Assembly (NCBI GenBank): GCA_039029935.1
Contig: JBCCFC010000108.1
Location: forward strand, 1 to 17,034
Direction: 5' to 3'
DNA: 17,034 bases
DNA from: G039029935 sp039029935
GTDB lineage: Bacteria > Chloroflexota > Anaerolineae > Caldilineales > Caldilineaceae
The notes under the pieces are model-generated. The model searched no databases. It was not told the DNA's origin and worked only from the letters and a program-made list of their open reading frames with translations. The number at the start of each line of letters is the position of its first letter. The stretch's first letter is position 1. Position numbers and translations under genes: made by a program. Below are positions 13,846-17,034 of the stretch, piece by piece.

Positions 13846-15877
13846 GTTGAAATTGTTGTTCAAACAGAGGCTTCAAGGAGTTGTAGATGCCCAGCGGTTT
13901 GCTTAGTTGGGCGACAATGGCTGTCGTTGTAAATCCCCATCCAAAGAAGAATGTACACGCCATCCCCAGAAAGCTTGGAATGGTTGAAATCAGATAGTTT
14001 TCTTGACTGTTCTTTTCATATTTCTGGACCAACTGAAACAGATACCGTAGCTGTTGAAGGCTCTCATCCATCAGGACAATCTGCGCTGTGTCCATTGCGA
14101 TGGTTGTGGAGCCTCGTAGAGAGATGGACACATGCGCCTTCTTTAACGCAATGGTGTCATTAATGCCATCCCCAACAAAGCAGACGGAACGCCCCGATGT
14201 TTGCAATTGTTCAATCAGATCGGCCTTGCCCTCGGGCAACACTTGGGCAAAGTAGCGGTCGATGCCCAGTTCATTGGCGAGTTGGCGTGTGGGGGCCTCG
14301 TGATCACCGGAAATGATCATGACATCCAGATGCCGTGCTTTCAAATCGTCAACAATCTCTTTGACTTCGGGGCGGATCGTGGGCTGGAGTTCAATCGCCC
14401 CTTCGACCACGCCATCCAATGCCACGAAAACCAAGGAATGCCCCTGTTCGTGACTCGATATTTGTTGTGTACGAATCGTATCCGATAGGGAGATATTCTC
14501 CATCTCCATAAAGCGGTCACTGCCAACCCAGATGGTGTGACCATTTATCTCGACTTTGATCCCATAGCCGACTTCATATTGTCCATGCTCAATCTCGATG
14601 ACTGACAACCCACGTTCCGCCGCCGCCGCCAGAATCGCATGGGCAATGGGATGAGTTTGGTACTGTTCCGCTGCCACTGCATAGGTGAGTATCTCCTCTT
14701 TGGAGAGCTTGTTATAGGTATAGATATGACTTACATATGGCTGCTCGGCGGTCAGTGTCCCCGTTTTATCAAAGACCACTGTGTCAATATCGATCAATGC
14801 TTCCAGCGAACGCCCGTCTTTGATCAGTATGCCATGTTGCGCAGCCAGACGGAGAAACGTCAATAAACTCATTGGGCCAAACACCAGCATTCTAAACCCA
14901 GGATAGAACCAGAGAATGCCCAAGGCACTGCCGAATCCCACAATGGGCCACGTGATGCCACCGATGAGTAGCATTGGAATCGCCCAAAAACTGATTTTTT
15001 TCTCCCATTTTTGCTGGAGTTCAAATTTGTAGTCCGTCGTTTGGTTGAGGATATCGCCAATTTGCGCGGCAATTGTTTCCTGTCCGGCCTTGTCCATCCG
15101 CACATGGATTTTGCCTGACTGAACCATCGTCGCTGTAAAGACTGGCTCATTGAACCCTTTTTCAACTGGCTGGGCTTCACCAGTCAAGACACGTTGGTCG
15201 ATTGACGCGATGCCAGAGACAATGGTCCCATCAATTGGAATCGTTTGCCCCGCATGGATGACCACGACATCACCCACAGACACCTCATTAAAGGGTACTT
15301 CAACCTCCACACCATCAACCAGTATCCAGAGGGAACGTGGTTGGTTGCCAAAGAGGTTGACAAGCCCCTTTTTCGAGTGATCCTCTGTCATTGCAGCAAG
15401 AAGACGGCTTATGCGACCAAACCATACAGCCATTGCGGCGCCCCAATATAGACCACCCGCCAGTGCGCCAACCACCGTCACCACCGTCACCATGTTCATG
15501 CCTATTTTGCGCTCGTGTATCAGCGTATGAAAGGCTTCTTGAAACATGCGTGTAAAAGGATAGATGATACAGAGTATGGCGATGAGATAAAAGGGTGGAT
15601 AGAGTACAGCACCGATGGTTGCAGATATAAATCCAGCGGTTGAGATTGCCAGATTGCGTTTTGCAGTCTTGATCACTTTCGACTCACCCTGTGAACCATC
15701 CGCAATTGTCAGCGTCTGGCGATGTTGCCCTCGGATGTCGGTGAATAACCCTGTGTAGAAACGCTTACCCACGTCAATTATACCCTTGGCCGTCAACGGC
15801 CAAGTTTCTTCTTGTTTTGAGTTTTTATCAATTAATTTATCGACTAGGTTTTTGTGACGAGTCAGAGTTGTAATCAT
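13838..15877 (-). CDS. P1B-like P-type ATPase lacking the CPC metal-binding triplet
   Basis: The 679-residue product has the P-type ATPase signatures: actuator LTGEAQPVEK (TGE 232-234), phosphorylation site DKTGTLT (Asp370), the HP motif THPIAHAI (His409-Pro410), the nucleotide-domain glycines VGYGIKV, and the hinge GDGIND (569-574). HP and the order of helices place it with heavy-metal (P1B) pumps. No N-terminal metal-binding domain is seen; instead there are about 70 unassigned residues. The membrane segment before GILIKDG normally contains CPC, SPC or TPC but reads MLVFGPMSLLTFLRL, with Gly334-Pro335-Met336. The transported ion is therefore unclear. Transport through the cytoplasmic membrane is inferred from the fold. 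The start ATG at 15877 has no strong ribosome binding site. It is followed by the lipoprotein gene after 169 bases. Confidence 0.9.
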   Translation of the reverse strand: MITTLTRHKNLVDKLIDKNSKQEETWPLTAKGIIDVGKRFYTGLFTDIRGQHRQTLTIADGSQGESKVIKTAKRNLAISTAGFISATIGAVLYPPFYLIAILCIIYPFTRMFQEAFHTLIHERKIGMNMVTVVTVVGALAGGLYWGAAMAVWFGRISRLLAAMTEDHSKKGLVNLFGNQPRSLWILVDGVEVEVPFNEVSVGDVVVIHAGQTIPIDGTIVSGIASIDQRVLTGEAQPVEKGFNEPVFTATMVQSGKIHVRMDKAGQETIAAQIGDILNQTTDYKFELQQKWEKKISFWAIPMLLIGGITWPIVGFGSALGILWFYPGFRMLVFGPMSLLTFLRLAAQHGILIKDGRSLEALIDIDTVVFDKTGTLTAEQPYVSHIYTYNKLSKEEILTYAVAAEQYQTHPIAHAILAAAAERGLSVIEIEHGQYEVGYGIKVEINGHTIWVGSDRFMEMENISLSDTIRTQQISSHEQGHSLVFVALDGVVEGAIELQPTIRPEVKEIVDDLKARHLDVMIISGDHEAPTRQLANELGIDRYFAQVLPEGKADLIEQLQTSGRSVCFVGDGINDTIALKKAHVSISLRGSTTIAMDTAQIVLMDESLQQLRYLFQLVQKYEKNSQENYLISTIPSFLGMACTFFFGWGFTTTAIVAQLSKPLGIYNSLKPLFEQQFQPE

Positions 15878-16254
15878 AAATGGTTGGCTGTGTTGGCTTA
15901 ATAAGAATGAATAAAATTATAATATGAACTAAATTTAACTTTTGACATATCATCAATCTAGTATACGTAAATAATTATCTAATAATGTTAAATATCATAA
16001 CAATGAATATATGCATATTTGAATTTTAGTATTCTATGTGCTGCTCAATGTGATTCTGAATGAGATAATTATTTTTCTATAATAGTATAACAGCAAAATG
16101 GATAAACTCAAAACCATTGTCGATGACCATTGGGTAATTTATTTTTTGGAATGGCCTTATACCTTGTTAACAAGGCTACGTGGTGTTGGCGTGACCTTGT
16201 GCCAGACCCAAACGGGGTATATTCACTGAACGATATCTAGGTACGTTTTTGGGG
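15878..16254. other. AT-rich gap upstream of the P-type ATPase gene
   Basis: These 377 bases hold no gene with recognisable features. The part 15900-16090 is clearly richer in A and T than its surroundings. On the minus strand TATAAT (15921-15916) is a possible -10 box for the ATPase gene, but no good -35 box accompanies it. On the plus strand TTGACA (15942-15947) has no well-spaced -10. A perfect 14-base palindrome CCTTGTTAACAAGG lies at 16162-16175. A weak small ORF is listed separately. Confidence 0.4.
16098..16229 (+). CDS. Possible small protein of 43 residues, unrecognised
   Basis: An ATG-started frame encodes 43 residues beginning MDKLKTIVDDHW, with a hydrophobic centre (VIYFLEWPYTLLTRL). 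It would be the only plus-strand gene in the window. The amino-acid make-up looks protein-like, but there is no clear ribosome binding site and no family was recognised. It could be a small membrane-associated protein, the remnant of a larger gene, or chance. Confidence 0.22.
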   Translation: MDKLKTIVDDHWVIYFLEWPYTLLTRLRGVGVTLCQTQTGYIH

Positions 16255-16839
16255 TTACTGATATGGATTTTGTACGCTACGATCCTCACTCAACGAACGC
16301 GTGGTCCGTACCGTCAACCGTTCAATCGCATTGGTCAAATGCGCATCGGTGATGTTGTAATCAATACGTTCAATGCGAATCAAATGCGCCTCCAACAACA
16401 CCTCGGCATGGGTGACACCAACGGGCGGGTCAAACTTATAGGACGCCAACTCAATCAGCTGCCCCAGCGGGTCACGAAAATAGATCGAATCCATAAAGCC
16501 TCGATCCTTCTCGCCACTGTGATGAATCCCGCGCTCATCGAGTCGTTTGGCAACCTGTGTATAGGTGGCGCGTGAGACATTAAAGGCCAGATGATGCACA
16601 TTGCCGATGCCATTGGGGTTGGGCGTCCGGTCTGGTGTGCGGTTTTCATTGGTGAAGATCGTAATCAGCCGCCCATCGCCTGGGTCAAAATAGAGGTGAT
16701 TTTCAGCGGGGACATCCAAATTGGGCTGTTCAAAAATAAACGGCATCCCCAACACGCCCTCCCAAAAGTCAATGGATGTCTGGCGGTCTGCGCCGTTGAG
16801 TGTGATGTGATGGACACCCTGTGTCTGAATTTTTTGCAT
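16255..16839 (-). CDS. VOC-superfamily protein (glyoxalase/extradiol-dioxygenase fold)
   Basis: The 194-residue product has the paired beta-alpha-beta-beta-beta modules of the vicinal oxygen chelate fold: HHITLNGADRQTSIDFWEGVLGMPFIFE in the first and GNVHHLAFNVSRATYTQVAKRL in the second. It ends with the ligand strand YFRDPLGQLIELAS. Likely metal ligands are His10 or His11, His82 or His83, and Glu130. Members act as ring-cleaving dioxygenases, glyoxalases or thiol transferases; the exact reaction is not clear. About 55 residues follow the second module (AHLIRIERIDYNITDAHLTNAIERL). AAGGAG seven bases before the ATG at 16839 is a strong ribosome binding site. It follows a MarR-type regulator gene, a pairing common for quinone- or aromatic-responsive dioxygenase genes. 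Confidence 0.85.
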   Translation of the reverse strand: MQKIQTQGVHHITLNGADRQTSIDFWEGVLGMPFIFEQPNLDVPAENHLYFDPGDGRLITIFTNENRTPDRTPNPNGIGNVHHLAFNVSRATYTQVAKRLDERGIHHSGEKDRGFMDSIYFRDPLGQLIELASYKFDPPVGVTHAEVLLEAHLIRIERIDYNITDAHLTNAIERLTVRTTRSLSEDRSVQNPYQ

Positions 16840-16858
16840 AAGTAAACTCCTTGCTATT

Positions 16859-16889
16859 ATTTTGACATTGAATTGTTTGATGTCGAAAT
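16859..16889. promoter_or_regulatory. Candidate MarR-type operator dyad
   Basis: The arms ATTTTGACAT (16859-16868) and ATGTCGAAAT (16880-16889) are complementary at nine of ten positions, the tenth being a G-T pair, around 11 bases. The site lies between the stop of the MarR-family gene and the VOC start codon. MarR proteins bind AT-rich dyads of this kind, so autoregulation or control of the VOC gene is plausible. There is no direct proof. Confidence 0.4.
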
Positions 16890-16907
16890 ATTAATGCTGA
16901 AAAATTT

Positions 16908-17034
16908 TTAATTCAGTAAACCCAATCCCAATTTGCGACTGAGCGTCGCCATAATAGACTGTTCTTCTGGTGTCAGTACGCCCAGTTCTTTGACCACAAC
17001 ATCAACGTGACGCGGAAAAATTGACTGAATGAGC
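16908..17034 (-). CDS. MarR-family transcriptional regulator, C-terminal end only
   Basis: The minus-strand frame entering from the right edge encodes 41 residues, starting LIQSIFPRHVDVVVKELGVL and ending TPEEQSIMATLSRKLGLGLLN before TAA. The pattern of F-P-x-H-V, then L-TPEEQ and L-xx-KLG-G, is the C-terminal dimerisation helix of MarR-type winged-helix regulators. The DNA-binding part lies outside the window. The stop is 68 bases upstream of the VOC start, so the two probably form one transcription unit, with the regulator sensing the substrate or product of the VOC enzyme. Confidence 0.7.
   Translation of the reverse strand, partial: LIQSIFPRHVDVVVKELGVLTPEEQSIMATLSRKLGLGLLN

Noticed and set aside
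15942..15969. Plus-strand promoter with TTGACA
   Set aside because: No -10 box at 16-18 bases resembles TATAAT, and the region is AT-rich enough for chance matches.

Overview
The window is a piece of a bacterial chromosome, most plausibly from a filamentous or environmental Chloroflexota lineage (Anaerolineae/Caldilineae-like). That is inferred from gene style, not proven. It holds a truncated Roco-type leucine-rich-repeat protein, a large NACHT NTPase with a hexad helical repeat, a lipoprotein-dependent peptide-type ABC transporter, and many different short palindromic repeats between genes. No rRNA, tRNA, CRISPR array or intact transposase gene was seen. Thirteen coding regions with recognisable protein features lie on the minus strand, so transcription runs right to left. 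One unrecognised 43-codon ORF is the only plus-strand candidate.

Right end (about 15.9-17.0 kb): the 3' end of a MarR-family regulator, then a VOC (glyoxalase/dioxygenase-fold) gene. A dyad between them is a candidate operator. A 377-base AT-rich gap follows, with only the weak plus-strand ORF. Next (13.8-15.9 kb) is a P1B-like P-type ATPase without the usual CPC metal-binding triplet. Then (10.1-13.7 kb) comes a DppA/DppB/DppC-type set: a lipoprotein binding protein and two permeases, with no ATPase gene next to it. A large imperfect hairpin separates the binding protein from the permeases.

Centre (7.4-9.9 kb): an 831-residue NACHT protein of the STAND class, a family that includes anti-phage sensors. 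It has an in-frame ARALDL array encoded by a hexanucleotide-based repeat, and a long inverted repeat sits in its presumed 5' leader. Left of it lies a proline-iminopeptidase-like alpha/beta hydrolase bracketed by 50-base direct repeats. A compact run follows: glutathione S-transferase, TrmK-like methyltransferase, pentapeptide-repeat protein, histidine kinase and a TIM-barrel glycosidase-like exported protein, with gaps of 28, 12, 2 and 60 bases. The left end is an LRR protein that stops where the Roc GTPase P-loop should begin, probably cut by a rearrangement.

The most distinctive theme is how small palindromic elements have remodelled gene borders. One perfect 35-base palindrome sits between 9-base direct repeats exactly at the kinase/glycosidase junction. 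Removing it in silico restores a classic ATGA stop-start overlap. Another palindrome lies between 18-base direct repeats at the end of the P-type ATPase gene. A third repeat family supplies the last codons and stop of the methyltransferase gene. In-frame tandem duplications of 15-18 bases also occur in the kinase, DppC and the NACHT protein.
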